Shown piece after piece: positions 50,503-59,964 of a DNA stretch of 64,000 nucleotides. Origin of the DNA: Streptococcus infantis SPAR10 (GTDB lineage: Bacteria; Bacillota; Bacilli; Lactobacillales; Streptococcaceae); contig NZ_ALCH01000001.1 in assembly GCF_000279535.1 (NCBI RefSeq), positions 248,001 to 312,000 of the forward strand, in the 5' to 3' direction. The translations under genes and the position numbers were made by a program. The notes below the pieces were generated by a model, which saw only the letters and a list, made by a program, of their open reading frames with translations, was not told where the DNA came from and searched no databases. Position 1 is the first letter of the stretch. The number at the start of each line of letters is the position of its first letter.

Positions 50503-51546
50503 ATGAAACAAACAATTATTTTATTATATGGTGGACGCAGTGCAGAACGTGAAGTGTCTGTATTGTCAGCTGAGAGTGTCATGCGTGCGGTCAACTATGA
50601 TCGTTTCGCAGTCAAAACCTTCTTTATCAGCCAGTCCGGTGATTTCATCAAAACCCAAGAATTTACCCAAACTCCTGGACAAGATGAACGTCTCATGACC
50701 AATGAAACGATTGATTGGGACAAGAAAATTGCTCCAAGTGCCATCTACGAAGAAGGAGCGGTTGTTTTTCCAGTTCTTCATGGACCTATGGGGGAAGATG
50801 GTTCTGTTCAAGGTTTCTTAGAAGTCTTGAAAATGCCTTATGTCGGTTGTAACATCCTATCTTCAAGCCTTGCCATGGATAAAATCACAACTAAGCGTGT
50901 CTTGGAATCTGCTGGGATTGCCCAAGTCCCTTACGTAGCGATTGTTGAAGGGGATGACTTGACTTCTAAGATTGCAGAAGTTGAGGATAAATTAACCTAC
51001 CCAGTCTTTACCAAACCATCCAATATGGGTTCTAGTGTCGGTATTTCTAAGTCTGAAAATAAAGAAGAACTCCATCAAGCTTTAGAGCTTGCCTTCAAGT
51101 ACGATAGTCGTGTCTTGGTAGAGCAAGGAGTCAATGCACGTGAAATCGAGGTTGGTCTTTTAGGAAACTATGATGTCAAGAGCACTTTACCTGGTGAAGT
51201 TGTCAAGGACGTAGCCTTCTATGACTATGAAGCCAAATACATCGATAACAAGATTACGATGGATATTCCAGCTAAGATTAGTGATGATGTAGTAGCAGTC
51301 ATGCGTAAAAATGCAGAAGCTGCCTTCCGTGCTATTGGCGGACTTGGTCTCTCACGTTGTGATTTCTTCTATACAGATAAGGGAGAAGTTTTCCTAAATG
51401 AGCTCAACACCATGCCAGGATTTACCCAGTGGTCTATGTATCCATTGCTCTGGGACAATATGGGGATTAGCTATCCAGAACTAATCGAGCGTTTGGTTGA
51501 GCTTGCTAAGGAAAGCTTTAACAAGCGTGAAGCGCACCTATTGTAA
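50503..51546 (+). CDS. ddl: D-alanine--D-alanine ligase
   Basis: Ddl joins two D-alanines made by Alr. The 347-residue ATP-grasp enzyme shows [11 protein letters not shown] at the start, [14 protein letters not shown] and the C-terminal [17 protein letters not shown]. It is followed by murF, whose product adds the dipeptide to the wall precursor. Confidence 0.96.
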   Translation: MKQTIILLYGGRSAEREVSVLSAESVMRAVNYDRFAVKTFFISQSGDFIKTQEFTQTPGQDERLMTNETIDWDKKIAPSAIYEEGAVVFPVLHGPMGEDGSVQGFLEVLKMPYVGCNILSSSLAMDKITTKRVLESAGIAQVPYVAIVEGDDLTSKIAEVEDKLTYPVFTKPSNMGSSVGISKSENKEELHQALELAFKYDSRVLVEQGVNAREIEVGLLGNYDVKSTLPGEVVKDVAFYDYEAKYIDNKITMDIPAKISDDVVAVMRKNAEAAFRAIGGLGLSRCDFFYTDKGEVFLNELNTMPGFTQWSMYPLLWDNMGISYPELIERLVELAKESFNKREAHLL

Positions 51547-51562
51547 AGATAGCTATAAGGGC

Positions 51563-51587
51563 GGGGCAAGACTCCCTGCCCCTTTTT
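51563..51587 (+). terminator. Hairpin between ddl and murF
   Basis: GGGGCA and TGCCCC pair over eight bases, followed by T5. It lies just before the murF ribosome site AAAGGAG and may be an attenuator rather than a full stop. Confidence 0.65.
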
Positions 51588-51599
51588 AAAGGAGTAAAC

Positions 51600-52967
51600 A
51601 TGAAACTTACGATTCACGAAGTTGCGCGTGCTGTCGGTGCAAAAAATGATGTGACAAGCTATGCGAACAGCCCACTAGTTAAGGCAGAGTTTGATAGTCG
51701 TTTGATTGGACCTGGTGATCTATTTGTGCCACTCAAGGGGGCGCGTGATGGTCATGACTTTATCGAGACGGCTTTTGAAAACAGCGCTGCTGTAACCCTG
51801 TCAGAGAAGGAAGTAGCAGATCATCCTTACATTTTAGTAGAGGATGTTTTGACAGCCTTTCAAGCTCTTGCAGCTTATTACCTTCAAAAAACAGGAGTAG
51901 ATGTTTTTGCTGTTACAGGTTCGAATGGGAAGACAACAACTAAGGATATGTTGGCTCATTTGCTTTCTACAAGCTACAAAACCTACAAAACACAAGGAAA
52001 TTACAATAACGAGATTGGCTTACCCTATACAGTTCTTCATATGCCAGATGACACTGAGAAGTTAGTCTTGGAAATGGGACAGGATCACTTGGGAGATATT
52101 CATCTTTTGTCTGAACTGGCTCATCCGAAAACAGCTATTGTGACTCTGGTCGGAGAGGCACATTTAGCCTTCTTCAAGGACCGTTCTGAGATTGCCAAAG
52201 GTAAATTACAGATTGCTGATGGAATGGAGAAAGGTAGATTGCTCTTGGCGCCAGCTGATCCCATTGTAGAGGCTTACCTACCTGCTGACCAAAAAGTAGT
52301 TCGTTTTGGTCCGGGTGCAGAACTCGAAATTACAGACTTAATTGAGCGCAAGGATAGCTTGAGTTTTAAGGCTAATTTCTTGGAGAAATCCCTTGATTTA
52401 CCAGTAACAGGTAAGTACAATGCGACCAATGCTATGATTGCTTCTTATGTTGCCCTGCAAGAAGGAGTATCTGAGGAGCAGATTGGCCAAGCCTTCCAAA
52501 ATTTAGAGTTGACCCGCAATCGTACCGAGTGGAAAAAGGCTGCCAATGGAGCAGATATCTTGTCAGATGTCTACAATGCTAATCCGACTGCTATGAAGTT
52601 GATTTTAGAGACTTTTTCTGCCATTCCAGCTAATGAAGATGGAAAGAAAATCGCAGTTCTGGCGGATATGAAGGAACTTGGAGAACAGTCTGTTCAACTC
52701 CACAATCAAATGATTTTGAGCATTACACCCGATGCCCTTGATACCGTTATTTTCTACGGTGAAGACATTGCTGAATTGGCTCAATTAGTCAGTCAAATGT
52801 TCCCCATCGGCCATGTTTACTACTTCAAGAAAACAGCTGAGGAAGACCAATTTGAAGCCATGGTCAAACAAGTCAAGGAAAGTCTTGGTGCAAATGACCA
52901 AATTCTACTTAAAGGTTCCAACTCTATGAACCTAGCTAAGCTAGTAGAAAGTTTGCAAGAAGACTAA
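51600..52967 (+). CDS. murF: UDP-MurNAc-tripeptide--D-alanyl-D-alanine ligase
   Basis: MurF completes the cytoplasmic pentapeptide precursor. The 455-residue Mur ligase has the ATP loop GSNGKTTTK (about residue 107), NYNNEIGLPYT and DVYNANPTAMK. Start follows AAAGGAG. Confidence 0.96.
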   Translation: MKLTIHEVARAVGAKNDVTSYANSPLVKAEFDSRLIGPGDLFVPLKGARDGHDFIETAFENSAAVTLSEKEVADHPYILVEDVLTAFQALAAYYLQKTGVDVFAVTGSNGKTTTKDMLAHLLSTSYKTYKTQGNYNNEIGLPYTVLHMPDDTEKLVLEMGQDHLGDIHLLSELAHPKTAIVTLVGEAHLAFFKDRSEIAKGKLQIADGMEKGRLLLAPADPIVEAYLPADQKVVRFGPGAELEITDLIERKDSLSFKANFLEKSLDLPVTGKYNATNAMIASYVALQEGVSEEQIGQAFQNLELTRNRTEWKKAANGADILSDVYNANPTAMKLILETFSAIPANEDGKKIAVLADMKELGEQSVQLHNQMILSITPDALDTVIFYGEDIAELAQLVSQMFPIGHVYYFKKTAEEDQFEAMVKQVKESLGANDQILLKGSNSMNLAKLVESLQED

Positions 52968-53113
52968 TGGTATTCTATTAAGAAAAAATTTTTAAGAGTT
53001 AATTTGTCTCGAAGAATCAGCTTCTTTGGGACACAAAAATATAAGAAATAAATGTAAGCTAGGCTCTATGGAGATAAGTAAGAGGTGGCTTATATGAAAA
53101 TGAGGAAAATTAT

Positions 53114-53821
53114 ATGAATGTTTGGGATGCTTTATTTACAACCCAGCCGACGGAGCCACCCCAATTTGACCTTCTTTGGTATGGAAGTCTATTTACATTA
53201 TTGGCAGTGACTGTATTCCTTGCTTATCGCTATGGTGATAAAAAAGCTTGTCAACGATTTTTCCAGGTTTTACAGGCGGTACAGTTAATTCTGCTCTACG
53301 GTTGGTATTTGGTTAATCAGATGCCTCTAACAGAAAGTCTGCCTTTTTATCATTGCCGTTTAGCAATGTTTGTAGTGCTTTTGACACCAGGTGTCTCTAG
53401 AGTTAAACAGTACTTTGCTGTGCTGGGAACCTTCGGGACTTTGGCAGCCTTTGTTTATCCAGTGCCAGATCCCTATCCCTTCCCCCACATCGCTATATTG
53501 TCCTTTATTTTCGGACATTTAGCCCTTCTTGGAAATTCCTTGATTTATCTTTTGAAGGACTACGATGCCAGTTTATTAGATTTCAAACGAATCCTAGTCA
53601 TCACAACTTCCCTTAATGCTGTGATATTTGTGGTTAATCTAATGACGGGTGGAGATTATGGATTTTTGACAAAACCACCATTGGTTGGAAACCACGGTCA
53701 TTTGATCAATTATCTAGTTGTTACGTTGTTCTTGACTTGTGCCATTTACTTAGTCTCTAAGGCTTTTCAGACAATGCTTGAGGAGAAGGGTGAAAGAAGA
53801 CTACGAATCTGGCAAAAATGA
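53114..53821 (+). CDS. YwaF/TIGR02206 family membrane protein
   Basis: A 235-residue protein with six to seven membrane segments, matching the YwaF/TIGR02206 family (for example LPFYHCRLAMFV and KPPLVGNHGHLINYL). Function unknown. GAGGAAAA precedes the ATG. A weak stem (GTCTCGAAGAA/TTCTTTGGGAC, 53006-53032) separates it from murF. It stands alone before the ribosomal operon. Confidence 0.82.
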   Translation: MNVWDALFTTQPTEPPQFDLLWYGSLFTLLAVTVFLAYRYGDKKACQRFFQVLQAVQLILLYGWYLVNQMPLTESLPFYHCRLAMFVVLLTPGVSRVKQYFAVLGTFGTLAAFVYPVPDPYPFPHIAILSFIFGHLALLGNSLIYLLKDYDASLLDFKRILVITTSLNAVIFVVNLMTGGDYGFLTKPPLVGNHGHLINYLVVTLFLTCAIYLVSKAFQTMLEEKGERRLRIWQK

Positions 53822-53841
53822 AAAAATATTTTCCCAACCGC

Positions 53842-53871
53842 TTGACTTTTATCTGAGAATTTTGATACAAT
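53842..53871 (+). promoter_or_regulatory. Promoter of rplM-rpsI
   Basis: TTGACT at 53842-53847 and TACAAT at 53866-53871, 18 bp apart. Confidence 0.75.
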
Positions 53872-53877
53872 AGTAGG

Positions 53878-53958
53878 CGGTATTGTTTACCCCATTTGTA
53901 AGGCCCCGGAACCTTTCAAATAACTTGCGGACCGGAACATCCGCCCTGTAAACAAAAA
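53878..53958 (+). promoter_or_regulatory. L13 ribosomal leader
   Basis: The leader before rplM contains GTTTACCCC...GTAAAC closing pairs, and the two repeated elements CCGGAACCTTTC and CCGGAACATCC, in the order known for the Firmicute L13 leader. It should bind L13 to control its own operon. Confidence 0.75.
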
Positions 53959-53980
53959 CGACATTCATATAGGAGAAATC

Positions 53981-54427
53981 ATGAACAAAACTACATTCAT
54001 GGCTAAACCAGGCCAAGTAGAACGCAAATGGTACGTTGTTGACGCAACTGATGTACCTCTTGGACGCCTTTCAGCAGTTGTTGCTAGCGTACTTCGCGGA
54101 AAAAACAAACCAACATTCACACCACACACTGATACAGGTGACTTCGTAATCGTTATCAATGCTGAAAAAGTTAAATTGACTGGTAAAAAAGCATCTGATA
54201 AGATCTACTACACTCACTCAAACCACCCAGGTGGATTGAAATCAATCTCTGCTGGTGAACTTCGTTCTAAAAATGCAGTACGTTTGATCGAGAAATCAGT
54301 TAAAGGTATGCTTCCACACAATACTCTTGGCCGTGCTCAAGGTATGAAATTGAAAGTATTCGTTGGAGCTGAGCACACTCACGCTGCACAACAACCAGAA
54401 GTTCTTGATATTTCAGGACTTATCTAA
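53981..54427 (+). CDS. rplM: 50S ribosomal protein L13
   Basis: 148 residues, starting [20 protein letters not shown], with the L13 signature [17 protein letters not shown] near the C-terminus. TAGGAGA precedes the ATG. First gene of the rplM-rpsI operon. Confidence 0.98.
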   Translation: MNKTTFMAKPGQVERKWYVVDATDVPLGRLSAVVASVLRGKNKPTFTPHTDTGDFVIVINAEKVKLTGKKASDKIYYTHSNHPGGLKSISAGELRSKNAVRLIEKSVKGMLPHNTLGRAQGMKLKVFVGAEHTHAAQQPEVLDISGLI

Positions 54428-54445
54428 GGAAAGGAACAATAAAGT

Positions 54446-54838
54446 ATGTCACAAGCACAATATGCAGGTACTGGACGTCGTAAAAACGCTGTTGCACGCG
54501 TTCGCCTTGTTCCAGGAACTGGTAAAATCACTGTTAACAAAAAAGATGTTGAAGAGTACATCCCACACGCTGACCTTCGTCTTGTAATCAACCAACCATT
54601 CGCAGTTACTTCAACTGTAGGTTCATACGACGTTTTCGTTAACGTTGTAGGTGGTGGTTACGCTGGTCAAGCAGGAGCTATCCGTCACGGTATCGCTCGT
54701 GCCCTTCTTCAAGTAGACCCAGACTTCCGCGATTCATTGAAACGCGCAGGACTTCTTACACGTGACTCACGTAAAGTTGAGCGTAAGAAACCAGGTCTTA
54801 AGAAAGCTCGTAAAGCTTCACAATTCTCAAAACGTTAA
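54446..54838 (+). CDS. rpsI: 30S ribosomal protein S9
   Basis: 130 residues, basic, with [19 protein letters not shown] at the start, [19 protein letters not shown] in the middle and the KASQFSKR tail that reaches the P-site tRNA. Follows rplM by 18 bases. Confidence 0.98.
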   Translation: MSQAQYAGTGRRKNAVARVRLVPGTGKITVNKKDVEEYIPHADLRLVINQPFAVTSTVGSYDVFVNVVGGGYAGQAGAIRHGIARALLQVDPDFRDSLKRAGLLTRDSRKVERKKPGLKKARKASQFSKR

Positions 54839-54863
54839 TCAACACGATTATATCAACGTTTAC

Positions 54864-54900
54864 AGACATTCAAGAATTTTCTCTTGGATGTCTTTTTTTT
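54864..54900 (+). terminator. Terminator of rplM-rpsI, at the ICE junction
   Basis: AGACATTCAAGA and TCTTGGATGTCT form the stem, followed by T8. The Tn916-family element begins directly after or within this T run. Confidence 0.88.
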
Positions 54901-55079
54901 GAAAAAAATAGCATAAAAATCTAGTTATCCGCATAAAAACTGGACTTATCACACTTTATCAAGGTCAAAACCACTCAATTTACTACTAATTTACTACTTA
55001 TGAATGAGCTTTGATACGACGATTTATCCTTGAAAAGTGAAGATATAAAGATACTTCCAATAAAATTTGAATATTTAAT

Positions 55080-55114
55080 AGGTAGACACTTCAAAAAATG
55101 AGGTGTCTATTTTT
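55080..55114 (+). terminator. Terminator at the left end of the ICE
   Basis: TAGACACTT and AGGTGTCTA pair over a nine-base loop, followed by T7. It would stop transcription from the chromosome entering the transfer genes. Confidence 0.8.
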
Positions 55115-55142
55115 TTACCCGATTTTGAAAGGAAGTGAACTT

Positions 55143-55217
55143 ATGAAAACAAAAAATCAAGAATCAAAAGGTCGTTCCCCACTCTTTAAGACCATCAAAC
55201 ATTCATTCAGCCAATAA
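55143..55217 (+). CDS. Orf24-like small ICE protein
   Basis: A 24-residue basic peptide starting MKTKNQESKGRSP with GAAAGGAAG upstream. It sits where Tn916 orf24 is placed and ends 22 bases before orf23. Identity with orf24 is by position only. Confidence 0.55.
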   Translation: MKTKNQESKGRSPLFKTIKHSFSQ

Positions 55218-55239
55218 AAAAGAAAGGATAGGTAAAAAT

Positions 55240-55554
55240 ATGGAACTTAAATTTGTGATTCCCAACATGGAAAAAACATTCGGCAATTTAGAATTTGCTG
55301 GCGAGGATAAAGTCGTTCAGCGAAGAATCAACGGACGGCTAACTGTCTTATCAAGAAGCTATAATCTCTATTCTGATGTTCAAAGAGCAGATGATATTGT
55401 GGTGGTGCTTCCTGCTGAAGCTGGCGAAAAACATTTCGGCTTTGAGGAACGTGTGAAGTTAGTCAATCCACGTATTACCGCAGAGGGCTACAAAATCGGC
55501 ACTCGTGGTTTTACAAATTACCTTTTACATGCTGACGACATGATAAAAGAATAA
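55240..55554 (+). CDS. Tn916 Orf23 (DUF961 family)
   Basis: A 104-residue DUF961 protein (KFVIPNMEKTFGNLEFAGED), first of two related genes in the transfer region of Tn916. Part of the conjugation transcript; exact role not known. GAAAGGATAGG precedes the ATG. Confidence 0.9.
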   Translation: MELKFVIPNMEKTFGNLEFAGEDKVVQRRINGRLTVLSRSYNLYSDVQRADDIVVVLPAEAGEKHFGFEERVKLVNPRITAEGYKIGTRGFTNYLLHADDMIKE

Positions 55555-55569
55555 AGAAAGAGAGGAAAA

Positions 55570-55956
55570 ATGATGAGATTAGCAAATGGCATTGTATTAG
55601 ATAAAGACACGACTTTTGGAGAATTGAAATTCTCTGCTCTACGTCGTGAAGTGAGAATCCAAAATGAAGACGGGTCGGTTTCAGATGAAATCAAGGAACG
55701 TACCTATGACTTAAAATCCAAAGGACAAGGACGCATGATTCAAGTAAGTATTCCTGCCAGCGTGCCTTTGAAAGAGTTTGATTATAACGCACGGGTGGAA
55801 CTTATCAATCCCATTGCGGACACCGTTGCTACTGCCACCTATCAAGGAGCAGATGTTGACTGGTATATCAAGGCAGACGATATTGTGCTGACAAAGGATT
55901 CTAGTTCATTCAAAGCTCAACCACAAGCAAAGAAAGAACCGACACAAGACAAATAG
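55570..55956 (+). CDS. Tn916 Orf22 (DUF961 family)
   Basis: A 128-residue DUF961 protein related to Orf23 (LANGIVLDKDTTFGELKFSAL), with a polar Lys/Gln-rich tail. Lies 15 bases after orf23. Role in transfer not defined. Confidence 0.9.
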   Translation: MMRLANGIVLDKDTTFGELKFSALRREVRIQNEDGSVSDEIKERTYDLKSKGQGRMIQVSIPASVPLKEFDYNARVELINPIADTVATATYQGADVDWYIKADDIVLTKDSSSFKAQPQAKKEPTQDK

Positions 55957-55984
55957 TCGCTAGGTAGAAAGGAGACTTTTTCGC

Positions 55985-57370
55985 ATGAAACAGCGTGGTA
56001 AAAGGATTCGCCCATCTGGTAAAGATTTAGTCTTTCATTTTACGATAGCGTCACTCCTGCCTGTTTTCCTGCTGGTTGTCGGACTGTTTCATGTGAAGAC
56101 AATCCAGCAGATCAACTGGCAGGATTTTAACCTATCACAAGCAGATAAGATTGACATTCCCTATTTAATTATCAGTTTCAGTGTCGCAATTCTTATCTGC
56201 TTGCTGGTAGCGTTTGTATTCAAACGGGTTCGCTATGATACGGTTAAACAACTTTACCACCGTCAAAAACTGGCAAAGCTGATACTTGAAAACAAGTGGT
56301 ATGAATCTGAACAGGTCAAAACAGAGGGTTTCTTTAAAGATAGTGCTGGTCGTACAAAGGAAAAGATAACCTACTTCCCTAAAATGTATTATCGACTTAA
56401 AAATGGCTTGATACAGATACGGGTGGAAATCACGCTGGGAAAATATCAAGACCAACTCTTACACTTGGAAAAGAAATTAGAGAGTGGCTTGTACTGTGAG
56501 CTGACGGATAAAGAGTTAAAGGATTCCTATGTGGAATATACTTTGCTCTATGACACCATAGCCAGTCGTATTTCTATTGATGAAGTAGAAGCTAAAGATG
56601 GTAAACTTCGCTTAATGAAAAACGTATGGTGGGAATATGATAAGCTCCCTCATATGTTGATTGCTGGTGGTACAGGTGGCGGTAAAACTTACTTTATACT
56701 GACACTGATTGAAGCCTTGCTTCATACAGATTCAAAACTGTATATTCTTGACCCGAAAAATGCTGACCTTGCGGACTTAGGTTCTGTGATGGCAAATGTC
56801 TACTATAGAAAAGAAGACTTGCTTTCTTGCATTGAAACATTCTATGAAGAAATGATGAAACGTAGTGAGGAAATGAAGCAGATGAAGAACTATAAGACTG
56901 GCAAAAATTATGCTTACTTAGGTCTCCCGGCACACTTCTTAATCTTTGATGAATACGTCGCTTTCATGGAAATGCTGGGAACAAAAGAAAACACCGCAGT
57001 TATGAATAAGCTGAAACAGATTGTCATGTTAGGTCGTCAAGCTGGCTTCTTTCTAATACTGGCTTGTCAACGTCCAGACGCAAAATATTTAGGCGACGGA
57101 ATCCGTGATCAGTTTAATTTCAGAGTGGCTTTAGGTCGTATGTCTGAAATGGGCTATGGCATGATGTTTGGCAGTGACGTACAAAAGGATTTCTTCTTAA
57201 AGCGAATCAAAGGTCGTGGCTATGTTGATGTAGGAACAAGTGTCATATCAGAGTTTTATACTCCCCTTGTACCAAAAGGATATGATTTCTTGGAGGAAAT
57301 TAAAAAGTTATCCAACAGCAGACAGTCCACGCAGGCGACGTGCGAAGCGGAAGTCGCAGGTGTGGACTGA
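55985..57370 (+). CDS. Tn916 Orf21, FtsK/SpoIIIE-type coupling ATPase (TcpA)
   Basis: A 461-residue protein with two N-terminal membrane segments (about 20-40 and 58-78) and a FtsK-type ATPase with Walker A IAGGTGGGKT (about residue 222) and Walker B FLIFDEYVAF. It couples the relaxase-bound DNA to the transfer channel. AGAAAGGAGA precedes the ATG. oriT follows directly. Confidence 0.93.
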   Translation: MKQRGKRIRPSGKDLVFHFTIASLLPVFLLVVGLFHVKTIQQINWQDFNLSQADKIDIPYLIISFSVAILICLLVAFVFKRVRYDTVKQLYHRQKLAKLILENKWYESEQVKTEGFFKDSAGRTKEKITYFPKMYYRLKNGLIQIRVEITLGKYQDQLLHLEKKLESGLYCELTDKELKDSYVEYTLLYDTIASRISIDEVEAKDGKLRLMKNVWWEYDKLPHMLIAGGTGGGKTYFILTLIEALLHTDSKLYILDPKNADLADLGSVMANVYYRKEDLLSCIETFYEEMMKRSEEMKQMKNYKTGKNYAYLGLPAHFLIFDEYVAFMEMLGTKENTAVMNKLKQIVMLGRQAGFFLILACQRPDAKYLGDGIRDQFNFRVALGRMSEMGYGMMFGSDVQKDFFLKRIKGRGYVDVGTSVISEFYTPLVPKGYDFLEEIKKLSNSRQSTQATCEAEVAGVD

Positions 57371-57547
57371 TCTTGCTGGCTGGTGTGGCAATAGCCACGC
57401 CAGCACTTAACCCCCCGTATCTAACAGGGGGGTACAAATCGACAGGAAACAGTCAAAAAAACATTAGAAAATCCTTTGGTTACAAGGGATTTACAAAATT
57501 TCAGCGTATGTCAAATGGGCTTTAAAAGTTGACATACGCCTTTTTGA
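57371..57547. other. oriT region of the Tn916-family element
   Basis: The gap between orf21 and orf20 holds several inverted repeats: GCTGGC-TGGTGTGGC/GCCACGCCAGC, CCCCCC/GGGGGG around GTATCTAACA, and GCGTATGTCA/TGACATACGC before T6. In Tn916 this is the origin of transfer, nicked by the orf20 product, and it also contains a single-strand replication origin. The last stem may also end orf21 transcription. Confidence 0.8.
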
Positions 57548-58966
57548 TTGGAGGGATTTTTACTGAATGAACAAACTTGGTTACAGCATTTAAAAGAAAA
57601 ACGCTTGGCTTATGGACTATCTCAAAACCGTTTAGCTGTTGCGACTGGTATTACAAGGCAGTATCTAAGCGATATTGAAACAGGAAAAGTCAAGCCATCA
57701 GAGGATTTACAGCAGTCCCTTTGGGAAGCTCTGGAACGCTTCAATCCCGACGCTCCCCTTGAAATGCTGTTTGATTATGTAAGGATTCGCTTTCCGACAA
57801 CAGACGTACAGCAGGTGGTCGAAAACATCTTACAACTGAAACTGTCCTATTTTCTTCATGAGGACTATGGTTTCTATTCTTATTCAGAGCATTATGCTTT
57901 AGGCGACATATTCGTCCTTTGCTCCCATGAACTGGACAAAGGAGTTCTGGTGGAATTGAAAGGTCGTGGGTGCAGACAATTTGAAAGCTATCTTCTGGCA
58001 CAACAAAGAAGCTGGTATGAGTTCTTTATGGACGTTTTGGTGGCTGGCGGTGTGATGAAACGCCTTGACCTTGCCATTAACGATAAGACAGGGATTTTGA
58101 ATATCCCTGTACTCACTGAAAAGTGCCAACAGGAAGAATGTATCTCCGTCTTCCGCAGTTTTAAAAGCTATCGCAGTGGCGAACTGGTACGCAAAGAGGA
58201 AAAGGAATGTATGGGAAACACCCTCTATATCGGTTCATTACAAAGTGAAGTTTATTTCTGTATCTATGAAAAGGACTACGAGCAGTACAAGAAAAATGAT
58301 ATTCCCATTGAAGACGCAGAAGTAAAAAACCGTTTTGAGATTCGATTGAAAAATGAGCGTGCCTATTATGCAGTCCGTGATTTACTCGTCTATGACAATC
58401 CAGAGCATACCGCCTTTAAAATTATCAATCGGTATATCCGTTTTGTAGATAAAGACGATTCCAAACCTCGTTCTGATTGGAAACTGAATGAAGAATGGGC
58501 TTGGTTTATTGGGAACAATCGTGAACGATTAAAACTAACCACAAAACCAGAGCCTTACTCCTTCCAAAGGACGCTGAACTGGCTATCTCATCAAGTTGCC
58601 CCGACCTTAAAGGTTGCGATTAAACTTGATGAAATCAACCAGACGCAGGTTGTAAAAGACATTCTCGACCATGCGAAACTGACAGACCGACACAAGCAGA
58701 TTTTGAAGCAACAGTCAGTAAAAGAACAGGACGTGATAACAACAAAAAAAGGATATCTGTCAACCATACCAGTTGACAGATATCCAAAAAAAGATATAAT
58801 GGGAGATAAGACGGTTCGTGTTCGTGCTGACTTGCACCATATCATAAAAATCGAAACAGCAAAGAATGGCGGAAACGTAAAAGAAGTTATGGAAATAAGA
58901 CTTAGAAGCAAACTTAAGAGTGTGTTGATAGTGCATTATCTTAAAATTTTGTATAATAGGAATTGA
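57548..58966 (+). CDS. Tn916 Orf20 relaxase (MobT), 3' end replaced by an omega-repressor fragment
   Basis: MobT nicks oriT to begin conjugation. The protein has an N-terminal XRE helix-turn-helix (RLAYGLSQNRLAVATGITRQ) and the RepL/Rep_trans-like relaxase domain (about 90-330). Normal Orf20 should end near residue 402 (...EQDVITTKK). Here the frame runs into the erm(B) insert, adding about 70 residues, of which KKDIMGDKTVRVRADLHHII and following match the ribbon-helix-helix omega repressor of pSM19035-type plasmids before the frame is lost. Start: TTG 57548 has no ribosome site; CTG 57563 (LNEQTWLQ) lies after GGAGGGA and may be the true start. Confidence 0.88.
   Translation: MEGFLLNEQTWLQHLKEKRLAYGLSQNRLAVATGITRQYLSDIETGKVKPSEDLQQSLWEALERFNPDAPLEMLFDYVRIRFPTTDVQQVVENILQLKLSYFLHEDYGFYSYSEHYALGDIFVLCSHELDKGVLVELKGRGCRQFESYLLAQQRSWYEFFMDVLVAGGVMKRLDLAINDKTGILNIPVLTEKCQQEECISVFRSFKSYRSGELVRKEEKECMGNTLYIGSLQSEVYFCIYEKDYEQYKKNDIPIEDAEVKNRFEIRLKNERAYYAVRDLLVYDNPEHTAFKIINRYIRFVDKDDSKPRSDWKLNEEWAWFIGNNRERLKLTTKPEPYSFQRTLNWLSHQVAPTLKVAIKLDEINQTQVVKDILDHAKLTDRHKQILKQQSVKEQDVITTKKGYLSTIPVDRYPKKDIMGDKTVRVRADLHHIIKIETAKNGGNVKEVMEIRLRSKLKSVLIVHYLKILYNRN
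58751..58785. repeat. Palindrome at the left border of the erm(B) cassette
   Basis: GGATATCTGTCAAC and GTTGACAGATATCC form a perfect 14-bp inverted repeat around CATACCA. Its right 27 bases are repeated in inverted orientation at 60153-60179. Confidence 0.88.
58925..58957 (+). promoter_or_regulatory. erm(B) promoter
   Basis: TATAAT at 58952-58957; TTGATA at 58925-58930 is a candidate -35 box at the long distance of 21 bp. It lies inside the 3' part of the extended orf20 frame. Confidence 0.55.
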
Positions 58967-59014
58967 AGTTAAATTAGATGCTAAAAATTTGTAATTAAGA
59001 AGGAGGGATTCGTC

Positions 59015-59098
59015 ATGTTGGTGTTCTAAATGCGTAATGTAGATAAAACATCTACTGTTTTGAAACAGACTAAAAACAGTGATTACGCAGATAAATAA
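59015..59098 (+). promoter_or_regulatory. ermBL: erm(B) attenuation leader with interrupted leader peptide
   Basis: AAGGAGGG precedes an ATG whose frame reads M-L-V-F-stop: codon 5, Gln in the known 27-residue leader, is TAA at 59027-59029. The next codon is ATG (59030) in the same frame, and the rest of the leader (MRNVDKTSTVLK..., to 59098) is intact. Erythromycin-dependent stalling of the normal leader occurs at Asp10 and opens the erm(B) start; with this stop, that mechanism should be altered. Confidence 0.85.
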
Positions 59099-59222
59099 AT
59101 ACGTTAGATTAATTCCTACCAGTGACTAATCTTATGACTTTTTAAACAGATAACTAAAATTACAAACAAATCGTTTAACTTCTGTATTTGTTTATAGATG
59201 TAATCACTTCAGGAGAGATTAC

Positions 59223-59960
59223 ATGAACAAAAATATAAAATATTCTCAAAACTTTTTAACGAGTGAAAAAGTACTCAACCAAATAATAAAACAATTGAAT
59301 TTAAAAGAAACCGATACCGTTTACGAAATTGGAACAGGTAAAGGGCATTTAACGACGAAACTGGCTAAAATAAGTAAACAGGTAACGTCTATTGAATTAG
59401 ACAGTCATCTATTCAACTTATCGTCAGAAAAATTAAAACTGAATACTCGTGTCACTTTAATTCACCAAGATATTCTACAGTTTCAATTCCCTAACAAACA
59501 GAGGTATAAAATTGTTGGGAATATTCCTTACCATTTAAGCACACAAATTATTAAAAAAGTGGTTTTTGAAAGCCGTGCGTCTGACATCTATCTGATTGTT
59601 GAAGAAGGATTCTACAAGCGTACCTTGGATATTCACCGAACACTAGGGTTGCTCTTGCACACTCAAGTCTCGATTCAGCAATTGCTTAAGCTGCCAGCGG
59701 AATGCTTTCATCCTAAACCAAAAGTAAACAGTGTCTTAATAAAACTTACCCGCCATACCACAGATGTTCCAGATAAATATTGGAAGCTATATACGTACTT
59801 TGTTTCAAAATGGGTCAATCGAGAATATCGTCAACTGTTTACTAAAAATCAGTTTCATCAAGCAATGAAACACGCCAAAGTAAACAATTTAAGTACCATT
59901 ACTTATGAGCAAGTATTGTCTATTTTTAATAGTTATCTATTATTTAACGGGAGGAAATAA
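59223..59960 (+). CDS. erm(B): 23S rRNA (adenine-N6)-dimethyltransferase ErmB
   Basis: ErmB dimethylates A2058 of 23S rRNA and gives resistance to macrolides, lincosamides and streptogramin B. The 245-residue protein has the SAM motif [10 protein letters not shown] (about residue 38), the catalytic NIPYHLS and the full C-terminal domain ending in LLFNGRK. AGGAGAG precedes the ATG. It is intact. Confidence 0.98.
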   Translation: MNKNIKYSQNFLTSEKVLNQIIKQLNLKETDTVYEIGTGKGHLTTKLAKISKQVTSIELDSHLFNLSSEKLKLNTRVTLIHQDILQFQFPNKQRYKIVGNIPYHLSTQIIKKVVFESRASDIYLIVEEGFYKRTLDIHRTLGLLLHTQVSIQQLLKLPAECFHPKPKVNSVLIKLTRHTTDVPDKYWKLYTYFVSKWVNREYRQLFTKNQFHQAMKHAKVNNLSTITYEQVLSIFNSYLLFNGRK

Positions 59961-59964
59961 TTCT

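Noticed and set aside
57340..57525. 61-codon frame across the oriT region
   Set aside because: It overlaps the end of orf21 and runs through the oriT inverted repeats; no start signal.
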